DNA of 62,839 nt from Ruminococcus callidus ATCC 27760 (GCF_000468015.1 NZ_KI260415.1:39112-101950); one strand, 5' to 3'. Counted from the stretch's first letter, positions 1 to 10,441 are shown. Notes: a model not told the origin generated them from the letters alone. A program made the numbers and translations.

Positions 1-26
1 TCGCACAATCTTTGTGCGGTATTGCC
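1..26. repeat. Dispersed palindromic repeat, cut by window edge
   Basis: The right arm TTGTGCGGTATTGCC and the loop match the perfect hairpin at 19097-19135, here in the opposite orientation (loop TCT rather than AGA). The left arm is cut by the window edge and its first visible base differs from the consensus. The element lies just 3' of the ClpE-like gene, a few bases after its stop codon, so it could form an RNA hairpin at the transcript end. No T-tract can be judged because the window ends. Confidence 0.75.
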
Positions 27-33
27 TTGATTC

Positions 34-2358
34 TCACTGAAAAGTTACTTCCACCTTGCCGTCCTTGGCGGAAACCAGCAGTGTGTGAATTTCTGTACTG
101 TGTGCAATAATCAGAGAAGCGATCTGATCTTCTACGATCTGGCGAATAACACGGCGAATGTCACGGGCACCGTAGGGCTTGCCGTATGCTTCTTCTGCAA
201 TGGCTGCCAGTGCGGCAGCATCGTACTGCAACGTGATGTTCTTTTCTGCCAGCGGCTGTTTCATTTCGTCCAGCATCAAAGCAGCGATCTTTTCGAAATC
301 CGGCTTTGTCAGATTCCGGAACACCACGATTTCGTCAATACGGCTGATGAACTCCGGACGCAGGAATTCCCGCAGTCCCTTCATTGCCTTTTCCTTGGAA
401 ATTTCAGTGTCTGTCCGGTTAAAGCCTACACCAATGCTCTTATCGGTGGAGCCGGCATTGGAAGTCATGCAGATGACAGTGTTCTCAAAGTTGACCGTTC
501 TGCCCTGTGCATCGTCGATCTTGCCCTCGTCCAGAATCTGCATAAGAATATTCATCACGTCCGGATGAGCCTTTTCGATTTCGTCGAACAGAATCACCGA
601 GTACGGGCGGCGGCGAACTTTTTCAGTCAGCTGACCGGCTTCATCGTAGCCAACATATCCCGGAGGGGAACCGATCATACGTGCCACAGAATGCTTTTCC
701 ATGAACTCCGTCATGTCCAGACGAATCAGCGGGTCGTTGGAATCGAACAGTTCCTGCGACAGCACCTTGACCAGTTCTGTCTTTCCCACGCCGGTAGGCC
801 CTACAAAGATAAAGGAAGCCGGACGGCGGCGAGGGCTTAGCTGTACTCTCGTCCGCTTGATTGCCTTTGCCAGCGAATTCACTGCTTCGTCCTGTCCGAT
901 GATATGGGCTTTCAGGCGGTCTTCCAGATGTGCCAGCTTGGTGAATTCAGTTTCCGCGATCTTGTGTGCCGGAATCCCTGTCCACAGTTCGATGACCTTG
1001 GACAAATCGTCAGCAGTCACCTGCACTTCGTCCAGCTTCTTCTGGGCTTCTTCCAGACTGGTATTCAGACGAATCAGTTCGCCCTTGACCTGAGCCAGTT
1101 CTTCGAAGTTGATCTCGGTTTCATCTTCAATGGATTTTTCCTTGGCTTCCAGTTCTTCCTTTTTCTTTGCCAGCTTATCATAAGCTTCGATTTCCGGAGA
1201 ACGCAGATTGGTGCATGCACAACTTTCGTCCAGCAGGTCGATTGCCTTATCCGGCAGGAACCGGTCGGTAATATACCGTTCTGACAGCACAGCACACAGA
1301 CGAATCATCTCCGGAGAAATGTGCACACGGTGATAGGATTCGTAGTACTTTGCAATGCCGTTCAGCACCTCAATGGTTTCGTCTACAGTCGGCTCATTGA
1401 CCGTTACCGGCTGGAAACGGCGTTCCAGTGCAGAATCCTTTTCGATATATTTGCGGTATTCTTCAAAGGTGGTGGCACCAATAACCTGTACTTCCCCACG
1501 GGAGAGTGCAGGCTTCAGGATATTTGCTGCATTCATGGCACCCTCAGAATTTCCGGCACCTACCAGATTGTGCACCTCATCGATAAACAGAATGATGTTG
1601 CCTTCCTGCTTCACCTCTGCCAGCAAGCCCTTGACACGGCTTTCAAACTGTCCGCGGAACTGGGTACCGGCAACCAGTGAAGTCAGATCCAGCAGGTATA
1701 CCTGCTTATCTTTCAGATGCATGGGAACGTTTCCGGAGTGGATCCGCAAAGCAATTCCCTCGGCAATTGCCGTTTTGCCGACACCGGGTTCACCGATCAG
1801 ACAGGGATTGTTCTTGGTGCGGCGGGAGAGAATCTGAATCACCCGTGCAATTTCCTTATCCCGTCCAATGATTGCGTCCAGCTTGCCCTCTGCGGCACGG
1901 CGAGTCAGGTTCGTGCAGTAATTGCCCAAGAACCGCAGTTCCTTTTTCCGCTTGGAACGGCGTTCCCGTCTGGAACCGCTTGGGATTTCTGTGTAGTCTG
2001 CTGACGGAATCTCCTCATCACCGTCTGCGGTCTGCAATTCATTGGATTCCTCACCGTCATCTTTCAGATTCCCGAAAATCTTTCCCGGATCCTTCATGAA
2101 AGATTGCAGGAACTGCGGCATTACACCGGAGCCGCCCATTTCAAAGCTTTCCCCGTCCATCATGTCCATCATCTGATTGGAGATCTGCTCCAGTTCCTCA
2201 TCGGTAATTCCCATTTGTTTCATATATTCATCGATCTGCGGCACGTGCAGTTCCTTGGCACACACCAGACACAGACCATCATTTTTCTTCTTTTCGCCCT
2301 GCATCGCTGTAATAAATACCACGGCAGGCCGTTTTTTGCATCGACTGCATAACATCAT
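34..2358 (-). CDS. ClpE-like AAA+ unfoldase (Clp protease ATP-binding subunit)
   Basis: This 774-residue protein is a class I Clp/Hsp100 unfoldase that probably feeds substrates to ClpP in the cytoplasm. The N-terminus carries a four-cysteine zinc finger (CSRC near residue 4, CLVC near residue 30) in place of the double Clp_N repeat, as in ClpE. The first AAA+ module has Walker A GEPGVGKT and Walker B ILFIDE; the second has GPTGVGKT and VILFDE. Between them is a short coiled-coil/UVR-like region. A VGF tripeptide near residue 640 fits the ClpP-docking loop. Two ATG codons open the gene; an AAAGG sits 12 bases upstream. It is the last gene of a leftward run, 27 bases after the CvpA gene. ClpC is the alternative name, but the zinc finger favours ClpE. 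Confidence 0.9.
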   Translation of the reverse strand: MMLCSRCKKRPAVVFITAMQGEKKKNDGLCLVCAKELHVPQIDEYMKQMGITDEELEQISNQMMDMMDGESFEMGGSGVMPQFLQSFMKDPGKIFGNLKDDGEESNELQTADGDEEIPSADYTEIPSGSRRERRSKRKKELRFLGNYCTNLTRRAAEGKLDAIIGRDKEIARVIQILSRRTKNNPCLIGEPGVGKTAIAEGIALRIHSGNVPMHLKDKQVYLLDLTSLVAGTQFRGQFESRVKGLLAEVKQEGNIILFIDEVHNLVGAGNSEGAMNAANILKPALSRGEVQVIGATTFEEYRKYIEKDSALERRFQPVTVNEPTVDETIEVLNGIAKYYESYHRVHISPEMIRLCAVLSERYITDRFLPDKAIDLLDESCACTNLRSPEIEAYDKLAKKKEELEAKEKSIEDETEINFEELAQVKGELIRLNTSLEEAQKKLDEVQVTADDLSKVIELWTGIPAHKIAETEFTKLAHLEDRLKAHIIGQDEAVNSLAKAIKRTRVQLSPRRRPASFIFVGPTGVGKTELVKVLSQELFDSNDPLIRLDMTEFMEKHSVARMIGSPPGYVGYDEAGQLTEKVRRRPYSVILFDEIEKAHPDVMNILMQILDEGKIDDAQGRTVNFENTVICMTSNAGSTDKSIGVGFNRTDTEISKEKAMKGLREFLRPEFISRIDEIVVFRNLTKPDFEKIAALMLDEMKQPLAEKNITLQYDAAALAAIAEEAYGKPYGARDIRRVIRQIVEDQIASLIIAHSTEIHTLLVSAKDGKVEVTFQ

Positions 2359-2385
2359 CGTTTTCTACACACCTTTCTGATAGGT

Positions 2386-3273
2386 TTATTGCATCAGCTG
2401 ATAGAGATGCTGAAATAAAACAGACTTCTGAATTTCAGCCTGATTGAAAAAGGCAATCTGATTTTCGCCGTGCTCCACGATCCACCCCGTCAGTTTGACC
2501 ATCAGCACCAGCAGAAAAATTGCCTGCACTGCTCCCAGTCCGGCACCAACTACCTGATCTGTCAGGCGTATGCCCTCGGTGCGGCGGAAAGCAGATAGTC
2601 CTTTTATTATACCTTGAATCAATACAGAAATCAAGAGAAATAGAACTGAAAAAGTAAATGTTTTAACCATTATAATCAGCACCGGACGAACATACAGCTT
2701 TGTCAGCTGCTTTGCAGCATCGCTGGTATTGCTGGAGAGCACCATTGCCGCCGCCTGTACAGTCCGGTTTTGCAGTTCCTGTGAACTCTGCTGCGGCAGG
2801 ATCGCCTCGTGCATCCATGACGGCATCTCCGTAAACAGCTGAGAAGATGCACTGTCAATACTCTGGGACAGTCCTTGCTGCACTAGTTCCGCAGGCAGTC
2901 CTGTTTTCTGGGACACCACGCTGTACAACTCTTCCGAAGCATTGTCCGGATTGTCTGCGATCTGCTGTAATGCCGCATCGTCCAGCTGAATCCCATAATT
3001 CCCCAGCGTCTGCTGTAAATCGTCTGCCAGATGATACTGTTCCATTTTCTGTTCCAGAATCGCCGCACATGGCTCTGCCAGCCAGCGGTCGTATACATAT
3101 TCTGCCGCCGGCTGAGCCAGAACGCCTGCCAGCAATGCCGCAGCAGCATATCCCAGCAGACCAGCAACAGAACTGATCAGACCCCGCCGCCAGCCGCCCC
3201 AGATACAGAGGATCAGCACTGCCAACACTGTCAGATCATACAGCCACCACGTCTGATGCATGAAAGATTCCAC
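2386..3273 (-). CDS. CvpA family membrane protein
   Basis: The 295-residue product has about four hydrophobic segments: two near the N-terminus (residues about 10-60, after WWLYDL) and two in the C-terminal third (around FTFSVLFLLISVLI and GAVQAIFLLVLMV). This layout, and the WGGWRRGLIS stretch after the first segment, match the CvpA/colicin V production family. A long hydrophilic insert of about 130 residues separates the two halves and probably faces outside. The start is GTG, chosen because AAGGAG lies six bases upstream and overlaps the stop codon of the preceding gene. The precise role is unknown; family members influence envelope functions. Confidence 0.8.
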   Translation of the reverse strand: MESFMHQTWWLYDLTVLAVLILCIWGGWRRGLISSVAGLLGYAAAALLAGVLAQPAAEYVYDRWLAEPCAAILEQKMEQYHLADDLQQTLGNYGIQLDDAALQQIADNPDNASEELYSVVSQKTGLPAELVQQGLSQSIDSASSQLFTEMPSWMHEAILPQQSSQELQNRTVQAAAMVLSSNTSDAAKQLTKLYVRPVLIIMVKTFTFSVLFLLISVLIQGIIKGLSAFRRTEGIRLTDQVVGAGLGAVQAIFLLVLMVKLTGWIVEHGENQIAFFNQAEIQKSVLFQHLYQLMQ

Positions 3274-3276
3274 AAG

Positions 3277-4446
3277 CTACTCCTTAAAGTCCACACGATC
3301 AATCTGATCATATCCCAGCAGGAACAAATAACCGTCCTGTTTCAGAAACGAAGTATAGGCACCGTCTAGATTTACTGTTGCCAGTGCCGTACCGGAAAAA
3401 TCATAGGAAGTGATATTTCCGCGGCTCATGACAATAGCATCGCCGTCGCACACCCGTACTTCTTCCGCAGTGCTGTCAATAGACAACACTTTCGGACTGG
3501 AAACAGACTGATCCAGAAGCACCAGCGAGGTGTTTCGCTTCTGGTCGTCCTGTATGATCAGAGCAGCCTTTCCGTTTTCCAGATCTGCACTGACCAGTGT
3601 GCCGTTATAGTTATATGTTCCCTGCATTTCGCCGGCACTGCTATAGTATGCACAAGCAGTATTTCCCACCACACAGAATTTGTCGTTGGAGGAAAAACCA
3701 GATTTGACGCTCAAAGTTTCCAGCGGCATGGAAGTCCACTGGGTGTCCACCTGATTAAATGTGATGCTGGTGACAGTGCTCTGCACCACACCATTTTCCA
3801 CTTTCACTGAAGTCAGACACAAGCCGTTGCTGTCCTTGTGAAATGCCAGATCCACCACGTACTCCGTACAGTTCCGCTGATAGAGCCGCTTTCCGGTATT
3901 GTCGTATACCACAATGGCACAGGCATAGGAGCCAGACTCCGTAATCAGGGCAACAGTTCCGTTGTCGCTGACGACACCGGAAAGAATGTTGTTGTCCACA
4001 GACTTGCCATAGACATTTTTGTGCCTGGTGTCCAGCCGGAATGAGGTGCCGCCGTTTTCGAACAGCAATACATATTTTCCGGCAGTATTCATGGTGGCGT
4101 TCTGGAACGCGTGCTGCCGGTTATCTCCTGCATCGCCGTGCATAGAATAGGTACTCAGATAGGCATCATGCAGCAGAAACAAGGTGTCATCTGCCAACGC
4201 TGCCTGATAGCTGGAACTTCCGGAAATGGTCAGCGGGAAGTTTCCCTCTGCCAGTGTGCCGTCATTTTGCGTCACAGAATCGTACCTTCCGCCGATCCCC
4301 TCCAGCTTCGGGATCCACGCGTCCCGCTGTATATACAAATACCCGCAGAAGCCGACGATCAGCAGGAATATCAGCAAATTCCGCAGAGAACGCAGCTTAC
4401 TGCGTCGCTTGCGTTTTTCGATCATATCATCAGAATCATAGCTCAT
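3277..4446 (-). CDS. DUF5711 family membrane-anchored protein
   Basis: The 389-residue product has a basic N-terminus (KRKRRSKLRSLRN), one membrane segment at about residues 23-41, and a large extracytoplasmic part. That part reads like repeated beta strands (phrases such as VSDNGTVALITESGSYA and LYQRN), suggesting a beta-propeller-like fold. It resembles the DUF5711 family of Clostridia; no biochemical function is known. It sits between truA (32 bases away) and the CvpA gene (3 bases away), so it is probably co-translated with the CvpA membrane protein. AAGGAG lies 15 bases upstream of the ATG, a rather long spacing. Confidence 0.7.
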   Translation of the reverse strand: MSYDSDDMIEKRKRRSKLRSLRNLLIFLLIVGFCGYLYIQRDAWIPKLEGIGGRYDSVTQNDGTLAEGNFPLTISGSSSYQAALADDTLFLLHDAYLSTYSMHGDAGDNRQHAFQNATMNTAGKYVLLFENGGTSFRLDTRHKNVYGKSVDNNILSGVVSDNGTVALITESGSYACAIVVYDNTGKRLYQRNCTEYVVDLAFHKDSNGLCLTSVKVENGVVQSTVTSITFNQVDTQWTSMPLETLSVKSGFSSNDKFCVVGNTACAYYSSAGEMQGTYNYNGTLVSADLENGKAALIIQDDQKRNTSLVLLDQSVSSPKVLSIDSTAEEVRVCDGDAIVMSRGNITSYDFSGTALATVNLDGAYTSFLKQDGYLFLLGYDQIDRVDFKE

Positions 4447-4478
4447 AAGCTTTTTGACGATCTCCTTTCCGACAGGCT

Positions 4479-5216
4479 TTATTCATAAAACACCCGATTC
4501 AGGTACAGTCCATGTGCCTGTGCGGTGATTCCGGCGAGGACACGATTTTTAGATGCCAGAAGGTCGTCCAGTTCGGAAACGGCGATTCTTCCCTCGTTGA
4601 CACTCAACAGCGTCCCCACCAGTATCCTAACCATATTATACAAAAAACCATTGCCTTTGACAAGCAGAATCACGGTATTTCCTTGCTTTTCTATGGTTAT
4701 GTCGTGGATTGTACGAATGGTATTCTGTTTTTCTGTGTAATTTGTACAAAACGTTGCAAAGTCGTGGGTGCCCACAAAGTGCTGTGCCGCCTCCTGCATC
4801 AGCGGAATATCCATTTTCCGCCGATAGAGCAATTCCAGATCGGTGGTAAACGGATTCTTGCTTTCGCTGTTGTGGATCCGGTACATATATTCCTTTGCCT
4901 TGCAGCTGAACCGTGCATGAAACTCCGGCGGCATTTCCTCCACCCGATAAATGGAAATATCCTCCGGCAGATACCCGCAGGCTCCCCGAATGAAGTTCCG
5001 TTCCGGCAGCTGTTTTTCCGTCTGCATGGTGAAGCAGTACTCCTTGGCATGCACGCCGGTGTCTGTTCTGGAGCAGCCCTGTATGGTCACCGGCTCGTTG
5101 AACAGCTGTGACAGTGCTGTTTCCACCACTTCCTGCACAGTGATGCCGTTGGGCTGCCGCTGAAACCCGTGATAATTGGTTCCGCGAAAGCCCATTGTTA
5201 CTTTCAGATTTCTCAC
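4479..5216 (-). CDS. truA: tRNA pseudouridine(38-40) synthase TruA
   Basis: The 245-residue enzyme isomerises uridines 38-40 in the tRNA anticodon arm. The N-terminus MGFRGTNYHGFQRQPN and the catalytic stretch SRTDTGVHA (Asp nucleophile) are diagnostic. The reading frame stays open further upstream, but the GTG at 5216 overlaps the stop codon of the upstream YfhO gene as GTGA and gives the normal family length, so translation is probably coupled. It lies in the long leftward run downstream of the ECF transporter genes, an arrangement common in Firmicutes (ecfA1-ecfA2-ecfT-truA), here interrupted by the YfhO gene. Confidence 0.96.
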   Translation of the reverse strand: MRNLKVTMGFRGTNYHGFQRQPNGITVQEVVETALSQLFNEPVTIQGCSRTDTGVHAKEYCFTMQTEKQLPERNFIRGACGYLPEDISIYRVEEMPPEFHARFSCKAKEYMYRIHNSESKNPFTTDLELLYRRKMDIPLMQEAAQHFVGTHDFATFCTNYTEKQNTIRTIHDITIEKQGNTVILLVKGNGFLYNMVRILVGTLLSVNEGRIAVSELDDLLASKNRVLAGITAQAHGLYLNRVFYE

Positions 5217-7894
5217 GATTCTGTTTCCTCCGCCTTTTCTTTTTCCGGAACAGCAAATTCTGCCTGTTCCTCCGGAACCGGCTGCAACAGCCGCTTTCCG
5301 GTTTTCCATTGCACAAAAGGCACGGCAAGCAGCAGCAACACCGCACCGGCAGTACAGCAAGCCCCTGCCACAAAACCTTTCGGGCAATAGGTCAGCGTAA
5401 TGGTATGCGTTCCCGCAGTCACCGGAACGGCAACCATTTCTCCGGCAATGGGTGTGATCTCGGTTTTTACGCCGTCCACTTTCGCATGCCAGCCGGATTC
5501 ATAGGGAATCGAAAAATAGCATACGCCGTCCTGCTCCGCAGTCAGAGTGCCGCTAAGCTTAGTGTCCGAAGCTTCCGTCAGCGTAATGCCGCCGTTCTGC
5601 AATGCTGCAAAGCCCTGCTCCAGCACGTCCGGATTGATCTGATACATATACAGCACGATCAGACCGGAAACTGCGTCCTTGGGCAAGGTCATAGAAACAC
5701 TTGCCGTATCTGCCCCCTGATAGGTGCCCATTGGGAAAATGAATCCCTGCTTGCCATTGTTGAAATAGCCCTTGTAGACGCCGTTTTGCAGAATCGTAAT
5801 ATTGGAAACGTCCTGCAAATTCATGTAACCATACAGTGTTGTATCCAGCGGCACCCGATAATTGTATTGCAGGCTGTGAGATTCCGCACTGGCATCAGTA
5901 TGATATGTGTAGTTGCCATAGCTGTTTTTCAGGGCATCTGCTCCCTCATAATCCACGCTGTCCACTTCCAGCATGGTAAACAACGGTGTTTCAATGCCGG
6001 TCGCCAGCCGGAACAGCGTGTTCAGATTATCGAACGGGTTCGCCTCCGGATTCGGATCGTATTCCAGCAAGGAGGCATTGGCACGGAAACCAATGGGCAG
6101 ATCGTACTGATTCCGGTACGCATAGCAGGACTCCGAAGAAGCGATCTGCTCCCACGCACTGTCGTCCAGCACTGTGCTTGCTCGGCTGATTAGATAGCGA
6201 ACACCGGTAAAGGCATTTCCCACCGGCGTGCCGCCGCCGTAGTAGTAACGATTTCCCGCCTCTGATGCCGGAAAGCCCAGCGAACGGATCCACTTGGTGG
6301 CATTTTCATTTGCCATGGAAGAAAACTGCGAAACGCCGTGATAGCCATACAACGCCGGATCATTCAGCGTATACCATGTGGAAAGTTCCGTCCGGTAAAA
6401 CGGCGTTTCGTCCTGTTCATCGATTTGTTCCAGCAGATTCTCTACGTCTGTATAGGAAGCCGGATAACCGGTATATGCCGATGTTGAAACCGTTTCTGTA
6501 CCGAGCTTCACGTTCTGGAACATCTCGAATGCCAGCACGATCGACACCGCCAGATACAGCATCTTCTTTCCGAAAATCTGCCGATATGCCAATAGCATAA
6601 TGCCTGTATACAGCAGCATCAGTGCGGCTGTCCAGTAGACAGCACGGTTTTCCTGCACATTGTATGCAATCAGGAACACACCTACTGTCACTGCCAGCAT
6701 TGCCAGCAAGTCCCACACGCGGCATTTTTCCTCCAGCACGACCAAGAAAGCACGATAGCCCACTGTCAGCAGGGCAAAGGAAAACAGGAATGAGAATCGA
6801 TAAGGCAGCATATTCGGAAAATGGAATCCGTGCCAAATATAGTTCAGCACATTGCAGTTACAGCTGATCATCAAGAACGCCAGCACCAGAAATGCCATGA
6901 TCTTTTCCCGAATCCGAATCCTGCCGGAACGCAAAAATGGTCCGATCAGCACCAGCGGCAGTACGCCGCATGCCAGATTCGGCAGACCGTCCTTGGAAGT
7001 CGGTTCATGAAAGCTGATGAGATTTGCCGCCAGCGTCCGCCAGTTTTCATAAAACTGCACCGCTGTAGGGAACGCATTGTTCACGCTATAGGTCAGCTGC
7101 AATGCGTAATAAGTGGGTATCAGCACAATTGCCGCCAACGCTCCGCCCAGCAAAGAACAACCTGCCATTGCCAATGTCCGCATCGGCAGCTGTTTCCAGC
7201 GAAGATAGCACACACACAGACAACAGTAGGCGATCACTGCAAAGATGCAGGTGAACATGCCGATATAGAAGTTTGTGAACAGCGACAACCCCAGTGCAAT
7301 GCAGTACAGCCGGCACTTTCCGTCCCGCACCAGATATACCAGTCCCAGCACTACCAGCGGCAGCAGGGCGACTGTATCCAGCCAGATGATATTCCAGTAG
7401 TACCCCAGAATGTAGCTGCACAGAGCGTACATCACGGAAAAGATACAGAGGGAAAAATCATTTCTCCGGAATGCACCGCGGAGAAAGCATGCGAAAAACA
7501 AGCCGGCAAAGCCGACTTTCAACAGCAATACCAATGTTACCGCATCACGCAGAAATGTTTCCGGCACCAGTGCCGTCAGCAGGTTCAGCGGACTGGCAGC
7601 ATAGTAGGCAAAAATAGATACGAAGTTGGAACCCAAGCCGGAATCCCATGTATACAGCAGAGAACCTCCATGCTGCAATTTTTCATGCAGCAGCCGCAGG
7701 AACGGGTAATACTGATGCCAGAAATCCACCACCAGAATCTGCTGATCTCCAAAAGGGTGCACGTTCTGCAACACAAGCCCTACCGCCAGAAACAGCATGG
7801 GGATACCAAACGACAGCAGCAGAAAAATGCGGCTCTTTTGACTTTTTACATTTGTTTGAGAAAGCGGCGTTTTCACAGATGATGCTATTTCCAT
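5213..7894 (-). CDS. YfhO family multi-pass membrane protein
   Basis: The product has 893 residues with roughly a dozen hydrophobic segments in the N-terminal 500 residues, a large extracytoplasmic domain (about 500-850), and one last membrane segment near the C-terminus (GFVAGACCTAGAVLLLLAVPF). Features of the YfhO/GT-C glycosyltransferase-like group include the acidic loop VDFWHQYYPFLRLLHEKL near residue 45. The family is linked to sugar decoration of cell-wall polymers or lipoteichoic acid, which is inference here. ATG at 7894 was chosen because AAGGAG lies seven bases upstream; upstream in-frame codons lack this. The gene is inserted between ecfT and truA. Confidence 0.85.
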   Translation of the reverse strand: MEIASSVKTPLSQTNVKSQKSRIFLLLSFGIPMLFLAVGLVLQNVHPFGDQQILVVDFWHQYYPFLRLLHEKLQHGGSLLYTWDSGLGSNFVSIFAYYAASPLNLLTALVPETFLRDAVTLVLLLKVGFAGLFFACFLRGAFRRNDFSLCIFSVMYALCSYILGYYWNIIWLDTVALLPLVVLGLVYLVRDGKCRLYCIALGLSLFTNFYIGMFTCIFAVIAYCCLCVCYLRWKQLPMRTLAMAGCSLLGGALAAIVLIPTYYALQLTYSVNNAFPTAVQFYENWRTLAANLISFHEPTSKDGLPNLACGVLPLVLIGPFLRSGRIRIREKIMAFLVLAFLMISCNCNVLNYIWHGFHFPNMLPYRFSFLFSFALLTVGYRAFLVVLEEKCRVWDLLAMLAVTVGVFLIAYNVQENRAVYWTAALMLLYTGIMLLAYRQIFGKKMLYLAVSIVLAFEMFQNVKLGTETVSTSAYTGYPASYTDVENLLEQIDEQDETPFYRTELSTWYTLNDPALYGYHGVSQFSSMANENATKWIRSLGFPASEAGNRYYYGGGTPVGNAFTGVRYLISRASTVLDDSAWEQIASSESCYAYRNQYDLPIGFRANASLLEYDPNPEANPFDNLNTLFRLATGIETPLFTMLEVDSVDYEGADALKNSYGNYTYHTDASAESHSLQYNYRVPLDTTLYGYMNLQDVSNITILQNGVYKGYFNNGKQGFIFPMGTYQGADTASVSMTLPKDAVSGLIVLYMYQINPDVLEQGFAALQNGGITLTEASDTKLSGTLTAEQDGVCYFSIPYESGWHAKVDGVKTEITPIAGEMVAVPVTAGTHTITLTYCPKGFVAGACCTAGAVLLLLAVPFVQWKTGKRLLQPVPEEQAEFAVPEKEKAEETES

Positions 7895-7905
7895 GCAAAT
7901 TCTCC

Positions 7906-8709
7906 TTAAAAGATGATTTTTACCGCTACCGCACCGGTAAACAACAGCAGCGTCACTGTCATTGCTGCATAATCCCGTCCGGCAGCATGCAGCTGCCGCA
8001 TTTTGGTTCTGCCGGTTTCCCCGCGGTAACAACGGCATTCCATTGCCGTTGCCAGTTCTTCCGCACGGTGAAAAGACGACACCAGCAGCGGTACCAGAAT
8101 CGGCACCAGTGCCTTGGCACGCTGCAACAGATTGCCCTCACTGAAGCTGGCTCCCCGTGCTTTCTGTGCCGTCATGATCTTGTCCGTTTCTTCCAGCAGC
8201 GTGGGAATAAACCGGAGAGAAATCGTCATCATCATGGCAAATGTATGCACCGGCACATGCAGCTTTTTCAGCGGGGACAGCAGCCGTTCGATGGCATCTG
8301 TCAGAGCAATGGGCGAAGTGGTATAAGTCAGCAGCGAAGAGCCTGCCAGCAGCACAATGATTCGTGTAACCATTAAAACCGCCGTCCGCACGCCGCCTGC
8401 TGTGATTTTCAGAAAATGCCAGTGAAGATACACATCACCGCTGTCCACCATGAAAAGGTCTAAAATTGCTGTGATCAGCAGCACCGGTATCAGCGGTTTG
8501 ATGCTTTTCCAGATCAGCTTCACCGGAATGCGGGAGAGAGCCAGTGCCAGAATGCAAAACACAATTCCGAAACAAATGGAGTACAGATGCTGTCCCATAA
8601 ACAACATGGCAATAAACAACAGCGTCATGATCAGCTTGAATCGCGGATCCATGCGGTGTACCGGACTGGAGCCGGGGAAATATTGTCCGATCGTAATGTC
8701 TTTCAGCAT
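7906..8709 (-). CDS. ecfT: ECF transporter transmembrane subunit EcfT
   Basis: This 267-residue integral membrane protein couples the two EcfA ATPases to substrate-binding S proteins in energy-coupling factor uptake of vitamins or trace metals. It has the EcfT/CbiQ N-terminal pattern (YFPGSSPVHRMDPRFK) followed by hydrophobic segments, and the Ala-Arg-Gly coupling motif (TAQKARGASF) near residue 190. The ATG at 8709 overlaps the end of ecfA2 by seven bases. No S component is encoded nearby, so this is probably the shared module that serves several S proteins encoded elsewhere. Confidence 0.93.
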   Translation of the reverse strand: MLKDITIGQYFPGSSPVHRMDPRFKLIMTLLFIAMLFMGQHLYSICFGIVFCILALALSRIPVKLIWKSIKPLIPVLLITAILDLFMVDSGDVYLHWHFLKITAGGVRTAVLMVTRIIVLLAGSSLLTYTTSPIALTDAIERLLSPLKKLHVPVHTFAMMMTISLRFIPTLLEETDKIMTAQKARGASFSEGNLLQRAKALVPILVPLLVSSFHRAEELATAMECRCYRGETGRTKMRQLHAAGRDYAAMTVTLLLFTGAVAVKIIF

Positions 8710-9578
8710 GTTCCCTGCCCTCCTCTTGTCCGATGATACCATTCCAGAAGCTGCTGTTTTGCCTGCTCCACGGTGAAAATATCATCTGTCAGCGGTACGC
8801 CCCTGGCACGGAGTGCATCACAAACGCGGGTGATCTGCGGCACTGCCAGACCGATCGCCTGCAATTCCTGCGAACGGCGGAAAACATTTGCCACCGTATC
8901 GTAACAGAACACCTTTCCCGCATTCATCACCAGAATTTTTTTCGCATGCCGTGCCACATCTTCCATGCTGTGAGAAACCAGCAAAATAGTCGCTCCGGTC
9001 TGATTGCGGTACGCCTGGATCTCCTGTAGGATCTCCTCCCGCCCGCGGGGATCCAGTCCGGCGGTAGGCTCGTCCAGAATCAGCACCTCCGGACGCATTG
9101 CCATAACGCCGGCAATTGCCACACGGCGTTTCTGACCGCCGGACAGCAAAAAAGGTGACTGCTTCAGGATTTCCTCGGAAAGCCCCACAATGGCAGCCGT
9201 TTCCCGCACACGTGCCTGCACTTCTTCTTCGGCAAGTCCCATATTCCGCGGACCAAAGGCGATGTCTTTCGCCACGGTTTCCTCGAAGATCTGATACTCC
9301 GGATACTGGAACACCAGTCCTACCCGAAACCGCATCTGCCGCATTTTCGACTTGTCTGCCCAGATGTCCACACCGTCCAGCAGAACCTTTCCCTCTGTGG
9401 GACGCAGCAGCCCGTTCAGGTGCTGAATCAGCGTGGATTTGCCGGAGCCGGTATGCCCGATAATCCCCACAAAGGAGCCTGCTTCAATTTCCAGATCTAC
9501 ATGATCTACTGCCGTTTTTTCAAAAGGTGTCCCAATGCCATAGCGATAGGTCAGTCCTTCTGTCTGTATCGTTGCCAC
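8703..9578 (-). CDS. ecfA2: ECF transporter ATP-binding protein EcfA2
   Basis: The 291-residue ABC ATPase has Walker A GHTGSGKST at about residues 41-49, a Q-loop FQYPEYQIFE, signature LSGGQKRRV, Walker B VLILDEPTAGLDP and H-loop VSHSMEDVA. The FEETVAKDIAFGPRN stretch is typical of EcfA2. Two GTG codons are possible starts; the second (9578) has ATGAGG seven bases upstream and is preferred, while the first (9584) sits too close to it. It forms a heterodimer with EcfA1, whose gene ends 14 bases upstream. Confidence 0.94.
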   Translation of the reverse strand: MATIQTEGLTYRYGIGTPFEKTAVDHVDLEIEAGSFVGIIGHTGSGKSTLIQHLNGLLRPTEGKVLLDGVDIWADKSKMRQMRFRVGLVFQYPEYQIFEETVAKDIAFGPRNMGLAEEEVQARVRETAAIVGLSEEILKQSPFLLSGGQKRRVAIAGVMAMRPEVLILDEPTAGLDPRGREEILQEIQAYRNQTGATILLVSHSMEDVARHAKKILVMNAGKVFCYDTVANVFRRSQELQAIGLAVPQITRVCDALRARGVPLTDDIFTVEQAKQQLLEWYHRTRGGQGTC

Positions 9579-9592
9579 TTGCACACCTCATT

Positions 9593-10441
9593 TCACGCCA
9601 TGTTCTGCAAAATTGCCTCTACGCCGGCATCTTCACTGATAATATGACTGTCCAGCGGAATCCCCTGCTGCCGCAGTTCATACACCAGTTCCGTCACCTG
9701 CGGCACGTCCAGTCCGATTGCTTTCATCTGTTCCACATGGGAAAACACTTCCTCCGGACGGTCGTCCAGCAGAATGTTTCCGTCGTCCATGACGATCACA
9801 CGATCTGCCTGTGCTGCTTCTTCCATATAGTGGGTAATCAGCACAATGGTAATGCCATAGGAACGGTTCAGCATGCGAATGGTCTTCATGACTTCCATAC
9901 GGCCTTTCGGGTCCAGCATCGCTGTGGGCTCGTCCAGTACAATGCAGGACGGACGCATGGCGATAATGCCGGCAATGGCGATTCGCTGTTTCTGTCCGCC
10001 GGAAAGCTGATTGGGAGCATGCATGCGATACTCGTACATGCCGACCGCTTTCAGAGCATCGTCCACCCGTTCCCGTATAGTTTCCGGCGGCAACCCCAGA
10101 TTTTCCGGTCCGAAAGCCACGTCTTCTTCGACGATCGTTGCCACGATCTGATTATCCGGATTCTGAAACACCATACCTACATGCTGCCGGATCTCATACA
10201 GCTTTTCTTCGTCACAGGTATCGATGCCGGCAATCCACATTTTTCCGCCGGTGGGCAGCAGAATGGCATTCATATGTTTCGCCAGCGTAGACTTGCCGCA
10301 GCCGTTGTGCCCCAGGACTGCCACAAAAGAGCCTGCTTCCAGTGTCAGAGTCAGGTCTTTCAGGATTTCCGGAGAAGCTGGTTTTCCCTCCTCGTCGGTA
10401 TAGTGAAATGACAGATGCTCTGCCGCAATCAGTTTTTCCAC
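9593..10441 (-). CDS. ecfA1: ECF transporter ATP-binding protein EcfA1
   Basis: The 282-residue ABC ATPase has Walker [11 protein letters not shown]-loop [10 protein letters not shown], signature [10 protein letters not shown], Walker [14 protein letters not shown] and H-loop ITHYMEEA. The Q-loop NPDNQ and [15 protein letters not shown] are characteristic of EcfA1. The frame is open further upstream, but the GTG at 10441 has GGAGA about seven bases upstream and gives the family length. It is the first gene of the ecfA1-ecfA2-ecfT unit; the small membrane protein gene ends 52 bases upstream. Confidence 0.94.
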   Translation of the reverse strand: MEKLIAAEHLSFHYTDEEGKPASPEILKDLTLTLEAGSFVAVLGHNGCGKSTLAKHMNAILLPTGGKMWIAGIDTCDEEKLYEIRQHVGMVFQNPDNQIVATIVEEDVAFGPENLGLPPETIRERVDDALKAVGMYEYRMHAPNQLSGGQKQRIAIAGIIAMRPSCIVLDEPTAMLDPKGRMEVMKTIRMLNRSYGITIVLITHYMEEAAQADRVIVMDDGNILLDDRPEEVFSHVEQMKAIGLDVPQVTELVYELRQQGIPLDSHIISEDAGVEAILQNMA

